This document shows positions 1 to 8,610 of a DNA stretch of 64,000 nucleotides, one piece after another. The position numbers and the translations under genes are program-made. The stretch is from an uncultured Allomuricauda sp. (GTDB taxonomy: Bacteria > Bacteroidota > Bacteroidia > Flavobacteriales > Flavobacteriaceae): positions 1 through 64,000 of the forward strand of contig NZ_CANMPQ010000003.1 of assembly GCF_947499695.1 (NCBI RefSeq). Direction: 5' to 3'. Positions within the stretch are counted from its first letter, which is position 1. Every line of letters begins with the position of its first letter. Below the pieces are notes generated by a model. It was not told the origin of the DNA and ran no database searches. It saw only the letters and a list, made by a program, of their open reading frames with translations.

Positions 1-227
1 GCGGTATTGACCGTGAAGTCTATGTTGGCCGCAGCGTTCCCGCCGCCATCAACGCTAACCGTGAACTGGAAGTTCGTGGTCCCGGCATCGCCCTCCGCCA
101 GGGTAACGTCCGAGATGCTTATGAAATCTTGTCCGAATCCAAAACTAAAAGTAAAAAAGGTAAATGCTATAAACAGTAGCTTACTACATACATAGCTAGA
201 AAACTGTCTTGCTGAGGCTTTTTTCAT
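1..227 (-). CDS. Secreted Calx-beta-repeat protein, 5' end only
   Basis: Only the first 75 codons of this minus-strand gene lie in the window; the rest continues past base 1. The ATG at 225-227 opens a Sec signal peptide (MKKASARQF, then a hydrophobic stretch ending FGFGQ). The mature part begins DFISISDVTLAEGDAG followed by a TTNFQFTVSVDG strand, the typical start of a Calx-beta or related immunoglobulin-like repeat found in long Bacteroidota surface adhesins. The signal-peptide part is AT-rich (about 30% GC over 121-227) while the repeat part is about 61% GC (1-120). The family call is by motif only; total length, a C-terminal sorting domain and the ligand cannot be seen. Confidence 0.75.
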   Translation of the reverse strand, partial: MKKASARQFSSYVCSKLLFIAFTFFTFSFGFGQDFISISDVTLAEGDAGTTNFQFTVSVDGGGNAAANIDFTVNT

Positions 228-398
228 GAAGGGTAACATTACCTATTCAAATAAGTTTGAGTATCGTTCTTTATTCCATTTAGGTTGGTGATTTGGGAAG
301 AATCAATATTACTAAAAATTAAAGGAATGCCAACAACTTAACAGATTAAATCTAAGTTTCTTGGGTGAACGGTTATCGCCGTCGGAAAAATCTTTATT

Positions 399-1280
399 TT
401 AGAGTATTGCAGATGAAGTTTCTGAGGTCGAATCAATCTTTCTTACGAGTCCCTGAAGTACTTTTCCCGGCCCAACCTCAACAAAGGATTTTGCTCCATC
501 ATTGACCATCTGTTGCACACTTTGTGTCCACTTTACGGGAGCAGTCAATTGGAGTATAAGATTGTTCTTAATCTCACCTGAATCAGTTACTGCTGTGGTG
601 GTTACATTTTGATATATTGGACAACTTGGTTCATTGAAATTAGTGGCCTCAATTGCAGCAGCCAATTCTTCTCTAGCCGGCTCCATCAAAGGTGAATGGA
701 AAGCTCCTCCAACAGGGAGTAATAGCGCCCTTCTAGCACCAGCTTCTTTGAGTTTTTCGCAAGCGAGATTAACCGCTTCTACATCTCCAGAAATGACCAA
801 CTGACCTGGGCAGTTGTAATTGGCAGGAACTACTATTCCATCGGTCTCAGCACAAATCTTTTCGACAACAGCGTCTTCCAATCCCAATACTGCTGCCATA
901 GTACTTGATTGCATTTCGCAAGCTTTTTGCATTGCCATTGCTCTTTGAGCAACTAGTTTTAATCCGTCTGCAAAATTAAGGGTTCCATTCGCAACCAATG
1001 CCGAAAGCTCTCCCAGGGAATGTCCTGCCACCATATCTGGCTTAAAATTCTCCCCCAAAACCTTACTCAAAATCACCGAATGCAAAAAAATTGCCGGTTG
1101 GGTAACCTTTGTCTGTTTCAGGTCTTCTGCCGTTCCTTCAAACATAATATCAGTGATGGAAAACCCAAGAATATCATTTGCCTCTTCAAATAATTCTTGT
1201 GCTAATGGTTGGTTTTCATATAAATCAAGACCCATTCCTACAAATTGGGCCCCTTGTCCTGGGAAAATATAAGCGTTCAT
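399..1280 (-). CDS. fabD: Malonyl-CoA:ACP transacylase
   Basis: Transfers malonyl groups from CoA to acyl carrier protein in cytoplasmic type II fatty acid synthesis. The 293-residue protein has the usual FabD length and starts MNAYIFPGQGAQ. The nucleophile motif GHSLG lies at residues 86-90 (Ser88), the substrate-binding arginine is in AQRAM (Arg113), and the catalytic histidine is in GAFHSPLM (His195). The C-terminus carries the conserved EVGPGKVL segment. A TAnnTTTG-type -7 box lies about 20 bases upstream on the minus strand (1301-1308), but without a convincing -33 element. It is followed downstream by the adhesin-like gene and is not obviously in an operon with it. Confidence 0.95.
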   Translation of the reverse strand: MNAYIFPGQGAQFVGMGLDLYENQPLAQELFEEANDILGFSITDIMFEGTAEDLKQTKVTQPAIFLHSVILSKVLGENFKPDMVAGHSLGELSALVANGTLNFADGLKLVAQRAMAMQKACEMQSSTMAAVLGLEDAVVEKICAETDGIVVPANYNCPGQLVISGDVEAVNLACEKLKEAGARRALLLPVGGAFHSPLMEPAREELAAAIEATNFNEPSCPIYQNVTTTAVTDSGEIKNNLILQLTAPVKWTQSVQQMVNDGAKSFVEVGPGKVLQGLVRKIDSTSETSSAIL

Positions 1281-1361
1281 CGGTTTAGTTTTTAGTGGTG
1301 CAAAAATAAGGATTATTTGGAGGTCAGAGGTCAGTGACAGAAGTTGTTACAGACATTTTTC

Positions 1362-1877
1362 TTATTCTTCTTTAAACCAGGATGCATACTTAACATACGC
1401 ATTGGCTATCCTGTCTATTTCACCAGCGCTTAATTCTGGACTTACTTCTTTTATTTTTTTTGCCGGCATTCCAGCATATATGCTTCCTGCTTCTACATGC
1501 GTGCCTTGGGTTACAACTGCTCCGGCTGCAATAATTGAATTACTCTCTACTACGCAATCGTCCATCAGAATAGCACCCATTCCGACAAGGACATTGTCTT
1601 TTACGGTACAACCATGCACTATAGCATTATGACCTATTGAAACATTATTCCCAATTGTTGTAGGTGATTTTTTATAGGTACAATGAATAACAGCACCATC
1701 TTGCACATTGACCTTATTTCCCATTTTTATATAATGGACGTCTCCCCGTAAAACTGCATTGAACCATATGCTGCAATGGTCTCCCATGGTCACTTCCCCT
1801 ACAATAGTCGCATTTTCCGCAATAAAGCAATCTTCACCTATACTAGGTGATTTCCCTCTTACTGGTTGAATAATCAT
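1362..1877 (-). CDS. Gamma-class carbonic anhydrase-like hexapeptide-repeat protein
   Basis: A 171-residue left-handed beta-helix protein built of hexapeptide repeats from about residue 10 to 130, with a C-terminal helix. The three zinc ligands of gamma carbonic anhydrases are present as His65 (AVIHCTY), His83 and His88 (GHNAIVHG, spacing of five as in the family). It belongs to the PaaY/CaiE/YrdA group, whose members form trimers in the cytoplasm; some hydrate CO2 and others have no proven activity, so the reaction is inferred. It lies 10 bases after the LytTR regulator gene on the same strand and may be the last gene of that transcript. Confidence 0.85.
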   Translation of the reverse strand: MIIQPVRGKSPSIGEDCFIAENATIVGEVTMGDHCSIWFNAVLRGDVHYIKMGNKVNVQDGAVIHCTYKKSPTTIGNNVSIGHNAIVHGCTVKDNVLVGMGAILMDDCVVESNSIIAAGAVVTQGTHVEAGSIYAGMPAKKIKEVSPELSAGEIDRIANAYVKYASWFKEE

Positions 1878-1887
1878 GTTTTTTTAA

Positions 1888-2619
1888 TTATTGAAAATAG
1901 GATAGCAAGGTAGCTTTTTTTGAGGCAGAAACCGATAGTTCTTTTCCATTGGACAACACTACACTTCCGCCTTTTCCTCTTTTGTATTTGGTTACCTTTC
2001 CCACATGTACCAAATACGATTTGTGTATTCTGGCAAATGCATATTCGGAAAGAGCGTTTTCAAAATACTTCAGAGTTTTGCTCACCACAATCTTTTTGTG
2101 TTCTAAATAGATTTCCGTGTAATTATCGTCCGCTTTGCAAAAGAAAATATCATCAACGTCCAATACCTGAAAACCATCTTGTTGTGGCAAGGTAATCTTC
2201 CCTTCTGTCTTGGAGGTTTTGGCCACTAAAACCTGTCCTTCCAAAGCACTCTCTTTTTCCTTTATTTCTTTTACATATTCCACCGCTTTTACCAATTCAT
2301 CAATATTTATGGGTTTCATAAGGTAATAGGCTGCATGGTTATTCAAGGCATCTATGGCATATTGGTTATAGGCTGTGACAAATACAGTTTCAAATGTGCG
2401 ATCCGGAATTTTATCCAATAGGTCAAACGCGTTTCCGAACGGCATTTCCACATCTAAAAACACCAGATCAGGCTTGTGCTCCTGAATCAAATTTTGTCCT
2501 TCCTCTATATTGGCGGCCTCCCCCAACAACTTGATACCTGCACAGTATTTGGATAGATAATTCCTAAGAATCTCCCTACTATTTGCCTCGTCCTCTACTA
2601 TGATTGTTTTTAACTCCAT
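1888..2619 (-). CDS. LytTR-family response regulator
   Basis: Cytoplasmic two-component response regulator. The receiver domain covers roughly residues 1-120, with the acidic pair in VEDE near residue 10, phosphoacceptor Asp56 (VFLDVEMP) and the conserved Thr/Lys positions (FVTAY, LMKPI). A LytTR DNA-binding domain fills about residues 140-243, including the FCKADDNYTEIYL segment. An upstream in-frame TTG at 2622 exists, but the ATG at 2619 overlaps the kinase stop codon by one base (TGATG), which favours translational coupling and decides the start. Its partner is the sensor kinase immediately upstream. Target genes cannot be deduced from the window. Confidence 0.92.
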   Translation of the reverse strand: MELKTIIVEDEANSREILRNYLSKYCAGIKLLGEAANIEEGQNLIQEHKPDLVFLDVEMPFGNAFDLLDKIPDRTFETVFVTAYNQYAIDALNNHAAYYLMKPINIDELVKAVEYVKEIKEKESALEGQVLVAKTSKTEGKITLPQQDGFQVLDVDDIFFCKADDNYTEIYLEHKKIVVSKTLKYFENALSEYAFARIHKSYLVHVGKVTKYKRGKGGSVVLSNGKELSVSASKKATLLSYFQ

Positions 2620-4826
2620 CAATCTTTTTTAAGTTTTAGCGATACTTTAGTTCCTGTTTCATCATCATAAAGATCTGTAATGGACACATCAACCTTGTTC
2701 TTGTACATATCGTTCAAGATTTGGATTCGCTTTTTAATGTTACCCATTCCTTTGGATTTCTGTTTCTTTTGATTTGAAGTCTTCAATGCGGCCGACTTTT
2801 TCCTTCCAATACCGTTATCCATGATATTAATTTCAAGCATATCATTGTCCAGCTGTTCTGCAGTTATTTTAAGAAACCCCTTTTCCTCTCGATATCGTAA
2901 TCCATGCCAAATCGCATTTTCGATATAGGGTTGAAGGAGCATTGGTGGAATTTCGAAGGCCTCAATATCAATTTTCTCATCAATATCAATTTCAAAATCG
3001 AATTTATCTGCAAAACGGGAATGCTCAAGCTTGACATACAGTTCCAATAGTTCCAATTCCCTTGAAAGCGGAATAAAATCTTCTTCCGAATTTTCAAGAA
3101 CACTGCGCATGAGCACCGAAAATTCACTTAAAAAACGATTTGCACTTCGTTCATCACTTTTTGCAATGTAAGTATTGACCGAATTCAGGGCATTAAAGAT
3201 AAAATGAGGGTTCATTTGCGTGCGCAGTGACTTTAATGCCAATAGATTATTGGCCAGCTTTTGTTGCCTGTTGCTTCGATAATATAAAAACGTGGTCAAG
3301 GTCAGTAGGATAATTCCAATAGCCAATGAATAAATGATCCATTCCTGTTTCTTGGTCGCGGCCCTAGAAAGTTGTTGCTCAGCAAGTGCCAAGCTATACT
3401 TACTCTGCGATAGTTGACGTTCTTGTTCTAAACTGGAGATGCGATTCTGTTTGGTGGCAATCTCACGATTGAACCTTGCTGCTCGAGAGATTTCCTGTTC
3501 TTTCCGCACATAAAGACTATCAACAACCGCCACATAGTTTTGATATGACTCCAGAGCTTTGGAAAAATCCCCTTTATATCGATAGACTTCTGATAGTTTT
3601 CTTGTAGCATCCTTTTGCACCACCAAATCGTCTTCGCTGTCCGCCTCAACAATGCTGCGCTCCAAATATGGAATGGCTTCATCAAGCTTGTCTTGGGCGA
3701 TATAAGCATTGGCAATTTTGTAGTTGATACGTTGTGATGTTATAGAGTCCGGATTTAAAAGACCAGCACTAGGTTTCGGAACAGCTTGCTGGGGCAGTTG
3801 TTTTAATTCGGTTAAGCTCTTTTTCCGTAATCGTATTTCATCATCATATCTATTTTTGTCACTATAGAAATCTGCAACCTTTTCATTCTCCTCAATCAGT
3901 CTTTCCGGGGCCACTTGTTTTGAAAGACTCAATGAATTCGTATAGAATCCTTCGGCCTCAATAATTCGGTTTTCACCTGCATAGGCATCGGCTATCTTTG
4001 AATTTAAATCGATGACCTTTGGTGATATCTGATTCTTTTGAGCCACTTCTAGACCTTCTTGATAAAAATCCAATGCCTTTTCCAGTTTTGATGATGCCTT
4101 ATTGATGTCTCCCAAAGCTTCATAAAGTTCGATACGCTGATATGGAATCATATTTTTTGATTCCAACAAGGGCAAAAGTGTATTCTCGGCATTCTGAAAT
4201 TCTCCGTTCCGCAAATAGGCCTTCCCAAGTAGTAAACTTGTTTTTGAAGATAGTCTGTTGGACAAGGCATCTTTAAAATTGGTAATGGCAAGGTCATATT
4301 GTTGGTGAAACAAGTATATATCTCCCAAAGCGGTCAATGCTGTGGATAGCTCCCTTTTATTGCCTCTTTTCCCTAACTGTGAAATTGATTTAGCGATGAA
4401 ATCAATACTTTTTTCGAGATCTGTTTTTTTATAGAAATTAGCCGAATCCAGAAACCGTTCATGATTCGTGGTACTCCGTGCTGCTTCTTTTTTCTTCTTT
4501 TGGTCAACACTATAAGGGTCATAACCCTCAACGCGAACGTCAATATCCTCATCTGAAGTTATGCGATGTCTGACGGTTTCAAACTCCGGGCTTTCTACGA
4601 TAAGAATATCATTAATAGATGCCCTTATTTTAAATTCGCCCAAAGCGTTGGTGCGTGCATACCTTCCCGAACTTGTGGACACATCAACGTCTGAAATAGG
4701 CTCAAAGTTCTCCATTCCTTTGACCGTTCCCTTGATTTCCATTACAGCATTGTCACCGTTTACCTGTGAAAATCCAGTAAATACGGCCATCAAAAAAAGG
4801 AGTATAAAGTGCTTTACTTTAGTCAT
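2619..4826 (-). CDS. TPR-containing sensor histidine kinase (LytS/YehU type)
   Basis: Inner-membrane sensor kinase, 735 residues from the ATG at 4826 (a TTG lies four codons upstream). Order of parts: signal peptide (1 to about 20), a carboxypeptidase-regulatory-like beta-sandwich (about 30-100), a long tetratricopeptide array (about 125-455), a coiled coil rich in Q/E/R (about 450-495), one membrane helix (about 496-516), then a His_kinase domain (PF06580 type) with the phosphoacceptor in MNPHFIFN (His541) and an HATPase_c fold with ENAIWHG and NGIGRKKS. The TPR part is therefore periplasmic. The stop codon overlaps the LytTR regulator start, so the two form a two-component pair. The signal sensed is unknown. 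Confidence 0.9.
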   Translation of the reverse strand: MTKVKHFILLFLMAVFTGFSQVNGDNAVMEIKGTVKGMENFEPISDVDVSTSSGRYARTNALGEFKIRASINDILIVESPEFETVRHRITSDEDIDVRVEGYDPYSVDQKKKKEAARSTTNHERFLDSANFYKKTDLEKSIDFIAKSISQLGKRGNKRELSTALTALGDIYLFHQQYDLAITNFKDALSNRLSSKTSLLLGKAYLRNGEFQNAENTLLPLLESKNMIPYQRIELYEALGDINKASSKLEKALDFYQEGLEVAQKNQISPKVIDLNSKIADAYAGENRIIEAEGFYTNSLSLSKQVAPERLIEENEKVADFYSDKNRYDDEIRLRKKSLTELKQLPQQAVPKPSAGLLNPDSITSQRINYKIANAYIAQDKLDEAIPYLERSIVEADSEDDLVVQKDATRKLSEVYRYKGDFSKALESYQNYVAVVDSLYVRKEQEISRAARFNREIATKQNRISSLEQERQLSQSKYSLALAEQQLSRAATKKQEWIIYSLAIGIILLTLTTFLYYRSNRQQKLANNLLALKSLRTQMNPHFIFNALNSVNTYIAKSDERSANRFLSEFSVLMRSVLENSEEDFIPLSRELELLELYVKLEHSRFADKFDFEIDIDEKIDIEAFEIPPMLLQPYIENAIWHGLRYREEKGFLKITAEQLDNDMLEINIMDNGIGRKKSAALKTSNQKKQKSKGMGNIKKRIQILNDMYKNKVDVSITDLYDDETGTKVSLKLKKD

Positions 4827-5036
4827 ATATACGTTCAAAACTTAAGTAAACTTAGTATATCTGAAGCGTACTAAAAAATGGTCCTTAGGCAAAAATGGGC
4901 TTTAGGCATGTGCATTTTACCCCTTTACAAACCAAGAAGGTCAGCTTACTCATTACAACAGTCCATTCCCTCATTTTTAGTTTTTATTGAAAAAAGGTAG
5001 AGATACATTTAGCCCATCTTTTAAAAATATTGAATC

Positions 5037-6209
5037 ATGAAAAATGTAAAATATGTATTGGGTTTGGCCATGGCCACATTGACCCTTGGAAACATCTACG
5101 GATGCAACATAAATCAAAAACAACATCAAAACACGGCATTGGTTACCAAATCAATCGTTGAAAAACCATCAAAACAGTATGTGAAAATTGCATTACTGTT
5201 GGATACCAGCAACAGTATGGATGGGCTTATCAACCAGGCTAAAGCACAGCTTTGGGATATAGTAAATGAGTTTACCCATGCTAAATGTGAAAACGCAACA
5301 AGACCTTTATTACAGATTGCCCTTTATGAATATGGTAATGACAACCTGAGCGCAAATGAGGGTTACATTAGACAAGTAATTGGTTTTAGTAATGACCTTG
5401 ATGAAATTTCAGAAAAATTGTTTTCCCTGACCACAAATGGCGGTGAAGAATATTGTGGACAAGTCATTCAAACTTCATTAAAGCAATTGGAATGGGGTAA
5501 AAATGCAGATGATCTTAAAATGATATTCATTGCAGGCAACGAACCATTTACTCAAGGGAAACTGAACTATCAAGATGCTGCATACAATGCCAAAGAAAAT
5601 GATGTAATCGTTAACACCATTTTTTGCGGAAATTACAATCAGGGTATTTCAACAAAGTGGAAAAATGGTGCACTAATGACCGGTGGAGAGTACATGGCCA
5701 TTGACCATAATAGACAAGTGGTGCATATTGACACCCCATATGACGACATCATCATCAAATTGAATGGTCAACTAAACAATACTTATATTTCTTATGGTTC
5801 TATAGGAAGAGAAAAGAAAGCAGCACAAGCTATGCAAGATAGTAATGCCGCTGAATTGGAAGAAGCGGTCGCCGTTAAAAGAGCTGTTAGTAAAAGTTCC
5901 AGGCTTTACAAAAACTCAAAATGGGATTTGGTGGATGCCATTGAAGATGATGAAGCGGTTGTTTCTGAGCTAAAACAGGACGATTTACCTTCAGAATTAA
6001 AGGGAAAATCAGAAAAGGAAATAAAAGAATATATAATCGCTAAAAAGAGCGAGCGGGTAAAAATTCAAAAACAAATTCAGGAGCTCAACAAAAAGCGTGA
6101 GGCCTATATCGCCAAAAATCAAAAGGAAGAAGCTGGAGAGCTTGAGAACGCAATGCTTTCAGCCATAAAGGCCCAGGCCTCAAAGAAAAATTATAAGTGG
6201 GATAACTAG
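5037..6209 (+). CDS. von Willebrand factor A domain lipoprotein
   Basis: A 390-residue exported protein. The N-terminus is a lipoprotein-type signal with a likely lipidated Cys23 (IYGC). A VWA domain covers about residues 48-250 and keeps a complete MIDAS start, DTSNS (Asp56, Ser58, Ser60), implying divalent-metal-dependent protein binding. The C-terminal 130 residues are very rich in Lys/Glu/Gln and probably coiled coil. There is no gene partner on the same strand; the next gene is convergent and the two share a bidirectional terminator. The upstream region contains a weak TACATTTA box only. The binding partner is unknown; similar proteins occur widely in Bacteroidota without a defined role. 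Confidence 0.82.
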   Translation: MKNVKYVLGLAMATLTLGNIYGCNINQKQHQNTALVTKSIVEKPSKQYVKIALLLDTSNSMDGLINQAKAQLWDIVNEFTHAKCENATRPLLQIALYEYGNDNLSANEGYIRQVIGFSNDLDEISEKLFSLTTNGGEEYCGQVIQTSLKQLEWGKNADDLKMIFIAGNEPFTQGKLNYQDAAYNAKENDVIVNTIFCGNYNQGISTKWKNGALMTGGEYMAIDHNRQVVHIDTPYDDIIIKLNGQLNNTYISYGSIGREKKAAQAMQDSNAAELEEAVAVKRAVSKSSRLYKNSKWDLVDAIEDDEAVVSELKQDDLPSELKGKSEKEIKEYIIAKKSERVKIQKQIQELNKKREAYIAKNQKEEAGELENAMLSAIKAQASKKNYKWDN

Positions 6210-6227
6210 TTCCGTAAATTACAGGTG

Positions 6228-6263
6228 AAAAAATGGTCTATCCCTATTGGATAGGCCTTTTTT
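6228..6263. terminator. Bidirectional rho-independent terminator
   Basis: Stem GGTCTATCC (6235-6243), five-base loop, GGATAGGCC (6249-6257), flanked by an A-run on the left and a T-run on the right. It sits exactly between the convergent VWA gene and the PorP/SprF gene and can serve both strands. Confidence 0.8.
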
Positions 6264-7257
6264 AATTATTAGCAGCGGGACAATAACAATCGTAACGTTT
6301 GCCCTGATCATTCTGACCAAAATCATAGCCCAATGTAATCTGATGGAATCCACCATTGTCAAAACGGATATCCCCAGATTGATACGAATAATTATAAGAG
6401 AATAAAAAGTTATTTACGTTAACACCAACAATAGGCGTAAAAAGTTGCAGGCGTTGTTCTCCAAAACCACCATTGGTCTGAAATTGCGCTCCATCAAAAC
6501 TTCTGCGGTATGATAATCCACCCCAAACGGTTCCAAAGCTTACATCTCTATATACTTTAGCATTAAAATCGATTGTTTTTTCCTTGGTAAAATCTGTCAA
6601 TTGAAAAAGAACAGAAGGCTCAATTCTCGTTTTTCTTCCAAAAACATATCCTGCAGAAAGCAAATACCTTCTTAAATTATCAAATTCTGCGGCTGTATAT
6701 AAGTCACGCCCGGTTCCCAAAATATTCAAAACAGCTGCATGGGCATAAAACTCCATAAAATTATAAGAAGCACCCAAATCAACATTAAAATAACTTGCTG
6801 TATTCTTGACACCAGTAACGACTGGGTCAGGGACAACCGATCTAAACTCTGTTTCATCCAAACTACTCAAAATAACCCCAGCACTTAATCCGAACGATAA
6901 TTGGTTCAATGTCCTAAAATCACCCGCAAGTTGTAAATGGTGCGCATAGGTCGCTTTAAATCCCGTTTGGGAATGATATCCGTTGGAATCATTGAATAAA
7001 ATTGCACCAACACCGCTTCGCTGACCTACCCTGGAATTGACATTTAATGTCTGAAGACTCGGAGCTTCATCCACGCTAAACCATTGTTTACGTGCCGTAA
7101 GCCTAATTTTGGTTCCTTCGGCAATTCCTGCCATCGAAGGATACACCAAATAATAGTTATCCGATAAATAGTCAAAATAAATAGGAATACCCTCCTGAGC
7201 CTTAGAAGTAAGCCCAAATAACAGGGTTATGATTAATGAGGTTAAATAGCGTCTCAT
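6262..7257 (-). CDS. PorP/SprF family type IX secretion system membrane protein
   Basis: A 331-residue outer-membrane protein with a signal peptide (cleavage near SKAQ-EG) and a predicted beta-barrel of alternating strands. The start of the mature part (YFDYLSDNYYLVYPSMAG, then LTARKQWF) is the signature of the PorP/SprF family, members of which are linked to type IX secretion and to anchoring SprB-like gliding adhesins. The genome is expected to have several paralogs, each usually next to a large secreted partner; here no such partner is adjacent, so the cargo is unclear. The ATG at 7257 is the only good start. Confidence 0.88.
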   Translation of the reverse strand: MRRYLTSLIITLLFGLTSKAQEGIPIYFDYLSDNYYLVYPSMAGIAEGTKIRLTARKQWFSVDEAPSLQTLNVNSRVGQRSGVGAILFNDSNGYHSQTGFKATYAHHLQLAGDFRTLNQLSFGLSAGVILSSLDETEFRSVVPDPVVTGVKNTASYFNVDLGASYNFMEFYAHAAVLNILGTGRDLYTAAEFDNLRRYLLSAGYVFGRKTRIEPSVLFQLTDFTKEKTIDFNAKVYRDVSFGTVWGGLSYRRSFDGAQFQTNGGFGEQRLQLFTPIVGVNVNNFLFSYNYSYQSGDIRFDNGGFHQITLGYDFGQNDQGKRYDCYCPAANN

Positions 7258-7337
7258 GCAACGATTTTGGGCTATAGTTGTGGTTTAAAGGTAATCAAAC
7301 ATTTAGATAACGGTCGAAGTAGTACATTATTATATAT

Positions 7338-7368
7338 TTTGACCCTCTTATTTACTTTGGTACTTTTG
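7338..7368 (+). promoter_or_regulatory. Bacteroidota sigma-A-type promoter of the nfu gene
   Basis: TTTG at 7338-7341, a 19-base spacer, then TACTTTTG (7361-7368), a full match to TAnnTTTG. Transcription would start near 7374, ten bases before the ATG at 7384. This rules out upstream in-frame starts for the nfu gene. Confidence 0.75.
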
Positions 7369-7383
7369 CAACAAATAGTTGCC

Positions 7384-8280
7384 ATGAAAGAATTTAATAT
7401 CACGGTGGTTGCCACCAACAACGCAAAAATCTTAAAATTTGAGGCCAATCATTTCCTTGTAAAGGGAAACTACGAGTATAAAAACATTGACGAAGCAAAG
7501 GATTCACCACTAGCGCAACAGTTGTTTTACCTACCTTTTATCAAAACTGTATATATCTCCGGAAATTTTATCGCTCTGGAACGATTTGACATTGTAGAAT
7601 GGGAAGATGTAAAAGATGAAGTAGCACAGCAATTGGTGGAGTATTTAAATGCCGGAGAGCCCATTGTGAATGAGGAAGAAACGAAAAAGAAACAACCCAT
7701 AACCGTTTATGCAGAAGTTACTCCGAACCCTGCGGTAATGAAGTTTGTATCCAATAAAAAAATAGTCCCTTCAACCTACGAGTTTAAGAACATTGATGAG
7801 GCCAAAGATTCCCAATTGGCACAAGAACTCTTCCATTTTCCTTTTGTAAAAGAAGTCTTCTTGGATGAAAACTATGTTTCTGTCTCCAAATTTGATGTTG
7901 CTGAATGGGAGGAAGTAACCATGGAAGTTCGGGAGTTCATAAGAGACTTTTTGGCTGATGGCAAAGAGGTCGTATCTCAAATTGCTATTGAAAAAGCCAA
8001 AGAAACTGCTGAGCAACAGGTAAGTCAAGTTCAATATGACGACACCTCCCAGCAAATTGTGGACATTTTGGAGGAGTATGTAAAACCTGCCGTTGCTAGC
8101 GACGGTGGAAATATTCTATTCCAATCCTATGAAAAGGAAAGCAAGACTGTAAATGTCGTTTTGCAAGGAGCATGTAGTGGGTGTCCTTCTTCCTCTTTTA
8201 CATTAAAAAATGGGATTGAGACCATGCTCAAGAATATGATGGGCGACAAAGTAAATGAGGTGGTTGCCATTAACGGTTAA
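7384..8280 (+). CDS. Nfu-type iron-sulfur cluster scaffold with duplicated N-domain
   Basis: Cytoplasmic scaffold that carries and delivers Fe-S clusters. The 298-residue protein has two tandem Nfu N-terminal domains (about residues 3-95 and 115-210), recognisable from the near-identical motif KNIDEAKDS in each, followed by a NifU C-terminal domain (about 220-298) with the cluster-binding CxxC, Cys264 and Cys267 (ACSGCPSS). The open frame extends upstream, but the promoter at 7338-7368 places the start at this ATG. The tandem N-domain is an internal duplication; single-copy forms are the common layout elsewhere, while the duplicated form may be usual in Flavobacteria. Confidence 0.92.
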   Translation: MKEFNITVVATNNAKILKFEANHFLVKGNYEYKNIDEAKDSPLAQQLFYLPFIKTVYISGNFIALERFDIVEWEDVKDEVAQQLVEYLNAGEPIVNEEETKKKQPITVYAEVTPNPAVMKFVSNKKIVPSTYEFKNIDEAKDSQLAQELFHFPFVKEVFLDENYVSVSKFDVAEWEEVTMEVREFIRDFLADGKEVVSQIAIEKAKETAEQQVSQVQYDDTSQQIVDILEEYVKPAVASDGGNILFQSYEKESKTVNVVLQGACSGCPSSSFTLKNGIETMLKNMMGDKVNEVVAING

Positions 8281-8351
8281 TTTCCCCAGGGTATACTGCA
8301 GGTTATGCCTAATTTTTCCTAAATTGGATAAATTTAAAATCATTAACTATT

Positions 8352-8552
8352 ATGGCAGTATTAAAAGTAATCGAGGTATTGGCCAACTCAGATGAGAGTT
8401 GGGAACAAGCCGCAAAAAATGCATTGGACCAAGCGTCCAGATCAGTTAAAAACATCCGCTCGGTTTATATCAATGAACAAAGCGCATCTGTTAAGGATGG
8501 TAAAATTGATGACTACAGAGTAAACGTAAAGATTACCTTTGAGGTAAAATAA
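8352..8552 (+). CDS. Dodecin family flavin-binding protein
   Basis: A 66-residue protein starting MAVLKVIEVLANS and ending in a KITFEVK strand, the length and pattern of dodecins. These form hollow dodecamers that store or buffer flavins in the cytoplasm. The conserved ESWEQAAKNAL helix and the INEQSASVKDGKID turn are present. It stands alone between nfu and the DUF255 gene and is followed directly by a strong terminator, so it is probably its own short transcript or the end of the nfu transcript. Confidence 0.88.
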   Translation: MAVLKVIEVLANSDESWEQAAKNALDQASRSVKNIRSVYINEQSASVKDGKIDDYRVNVKITFEVK

Positions 8553-8566
8553 TCAAAGGGCATTAT

Positions 8567-8592
8567 AAGGCGCCCATTTAGGGCGCTTTTTT
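8567..8592 (+). terminator. Rho-independent terminator after dodecin gene
   Basis: GC-rich stem (GCGCCC at about 8570-8575 pairing with GGGCGC at 8581-8586, extended by AA/TT and a G-U pair), loop ATTTA, followed by seven T residues. Strong textbook form on the plus strand. Confidence 0.85.
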
Positions 8593-8610
8593 TGTGTCCA
8601 AAATATTGTT

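Noticed and set aside
7-195. A 62-codon plus-strand frame at the window edge
   Set aside because: It runs opposite the signal-peptide/Calx-beta gene, which has a real signal peptide and domain start on the minus strand.
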